Assembly: GCF_014269185.2 (NCBI RefSeq)
Contig: NZ_JABWRZ020000002.1
Coordinates: 248,001 to 312,000 of the forward strand
Source of the DNA: Pseudomonas oryzicola
GTDB taxonomy: Bacteria; Pseudomonadota; Gammaproteobacteria; Pseudomonadales; Pseudomonadaceae
DNA length: 64,000 nucleotides
Direction of reading: 5' to 3'
The position numbers and the translations under genes are program-made. The first letter of the stretch is position 1. Each line of letters opens with the position of its first letter. The notes beneath the pieces were generated by a model. It worked only from the letters and a program-made list of their open reading frames with translations, was not told the origin of the DNA and did no database searches. Shown one piece after another: positions 62,384 through 64,000 of the stretch.

Positions 62384-63491
62384 GGGCCACCTCCGCACGA
62401 CGAGCGGCGCGCTTGAGGCGCAGCGGCTCCCAGTACATCAGGCCCAGGCCGATCAGCAGGAACAGGCCGTGGACCCACCACATGCCCAGGGCGATCGGCA
62501 ATTTGCCCTTTTCGAGGGCGCCGCGTACGGAAATCAGCATTGTCAGGTAGGCCATGTACAGAAGAATTGCCGGCAGCAGCTTGAGGAAGCGGCCCTGGCG
62601 TGGATTTACCCGGGACAGCGGTACCGCCAGCAGGGTGACGACGAACACCAGGATGGGCAGCGACAGGCGCCATTGCAGCTCGGCACGCTCACGCAGGTCC
62701 GGCTTGCCGATCAGCTCGGAGGTGGGGATGGCTTCGCGCTCGGTCACTTCCTCGCTGACCTCCGGCTTGGGCAGCAGCACGCCGTAGGTGTCGTACTTGA
62801 TGGCGCGGTAGTCGGCCTGGCCGGGGTTGCCGTCGTAGCGGTAGCCGTTTTCCAGCACCAGGTAGCGGTTGCCGTCGGCCTGGATTTCCTGGTGGCCTTT
62901 TTCGGCGACCAGCACCGACGGAGCGCGGTCCTTGGTCTTGTCCTGGTTGAAGCGTTTCTCGGAGATGAACACCCCGGCCAGGTTGATGCGATCGTCAGAC
63001 AACTGTTCGGTGTAGGTAACCCGCGAGCCATCGCGCAGGGTCTGGAAGCGGCCCGGCACCAGAGTGTCGAACTCGGTCAGGGCATCCTGCTGGCTGATGA
63101 TCTGCTGCACCTGGGCAACGCCCAGTGGCGCCAGGCTCAGGCTCAGCCAGGCCACCAGCAGGGCGACCAGGGCGGCCGGTGCCATGGTCAGGCCCAACAG
63201 GCGCTGCTGGCTCATGCCAGTGGCCGAGAGCACGGTCATCTCGCTTTCCAGGTACAGGCGCCCGTACGCCAGGAGAATACCCAGGAACAACCCCAGAGGC
63301 AGGATCAGCTGCAGGAACCCCGGCAGGCGGAAGCCCATGATCAGGAACAACACGCTCGGGTCGAGCACGCCCTGGGCAGCCTGGGCCAGGTACTTGATGA
63401 AGCGCCCGCTCATGATGATCACCAACAGCACGGCGCTGACGGCGCTCAAGGTCACCAGGACCTCGCGGGACAGATAACGAAAGACGATCAA
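62376..63491 (-). CDS. lptF: LPS export permease LptF
   Basis: I take TTG 63491 (LIVFRYLSREVLVT), with AGGAG eight bases upstream; a start at 63527 lacks a ribosome site. The product is 371 residues of the YjgP family, with six membrane helices, the coupling segment YLESEMTVLSATGMS and a periplasmic domain. It pairs with LptG. The operon reads away from pepA, with a 301-bp gap between them. Confidence 0.93.
   Translation of the reverse strand: MIVFRYLSREVLVTLSAVSAVLLVIIMSGRFIKYLAQAAQGVLDPSVLFLIMGFRLPGFLQLILPLGLFLGILLAYGRLYLESEMTVLSATGMSQQRLLGLTMAPAALVALLVAWLSLSLAPLGVAQVQQIISQQDALTEFDTLVPGRFQTLRDGSRVTYTEQLSDDRINLAGVFISEKRFNQDKTKDRAPSVLVAEKGHQEIQADGNRYLVLENGYRYDGNPGQADYRAIKYDTYGVLLPKPEVSEEVTEREAIPTSELIGKPDLRERAELQWRLSLPILVFVVTLLAVPLSRVNPRQGRFLKLLPAILLYMAYLTMLISVRGALEKGKLPIALGMWWVHGLFLLIGLGLMYWEPLRLKRAARRAEVARG

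Positions 63492-64000
<509 letters not shown>

Overview
The window looks like a piece of a Pseudomonas chromosome of the P. putida group. The evidence is high-GC coding with long antisense open frames, paired 'GTGGGAGCGGGC' REP elements, an Entner-Doudoroff/glucose-uptake cluster (edd, glk, gltR/gtrS, gts, oprB, hexR, zwf, pgl, eda), an ANR-type arginine deiminase operon and the gcvH-gcvP-sdaA-gcvT block. No rRNA, tRNA, CRISPR array or insertion sequence was seen.

Layout. (1) 1-6204: the integrase-side end of a genomic island inserted at the 3' end of guaA. Reading away from guaA it holds a P4-type tyrosine recombinase, an AT-rich cargo pair (an HNH protein and a pentapeptide-repeat protein fused to a K+-channel-like pore), an unrecognised zinc-finger/HTH protein, an AlpA-like regulator and a primase-like replication gene that runs off the left edge. 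(2) 6205-16047: guaBA, a zinc-ribbon protein, a TauE/SafE exporter with a divergent LysR regulator, xseA, an M23 peptidase, and leuA behind a Leu-rich leader peptide. (3) 16224-34616: the glucose/Entner-Doudoroff region. It has eda-pgl-zwf divergent from hexR, the hexose-6-phosphate mutarotase, oprB, gtsABCD, an AGE-family epimerase, gtrS-gltR, glk-edd, and divergent gapA. HexR-type TTGT-N7/8-ACAA sites lie between edd and gapA, and a looser site lies at zwf.

(4) 34760-40012: an iron/heme uptake unit with a perfect Fur box, ECF sigma, FecR-like anti-sigma, STN-bearing TonB receptor and heme oxygenase. The receptor and the heme oxygenase are each preceded by the same T7AC-N19-CGTCT element, a candidate promoter for the ECF sigma. 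(5) 40069-47589: a YbaN protein, two divergent ArcD paralogues, and the arcDABC operon with a small DUF5064-like gene. (6) 47671-60099: a TyrR/GcsR-like sigma54 activator, then LysR/NTF2-like/SDR/phosphatase genes and trkH, then gcvH-gcvP-sdaA-gcvT behind a good sigma54 promoter. (7) 60391-64000: a cold-shock gene, an RDD membrane protein, lptF-lptG and the start of pepA.

The chromosomal genes form coherent pathways: glucose import and phosphorylation to 6-phosphogluconate, pyruvate and GAP; arginine fermentation to ATP; glycine to serine to pyruvate; and heme import and degradation. The least explained part is the island, especially the HNH/pentapeptide-channel pair, the regulator with its repeats, and the phased GTGCCT repeats in the alpA promoter region.
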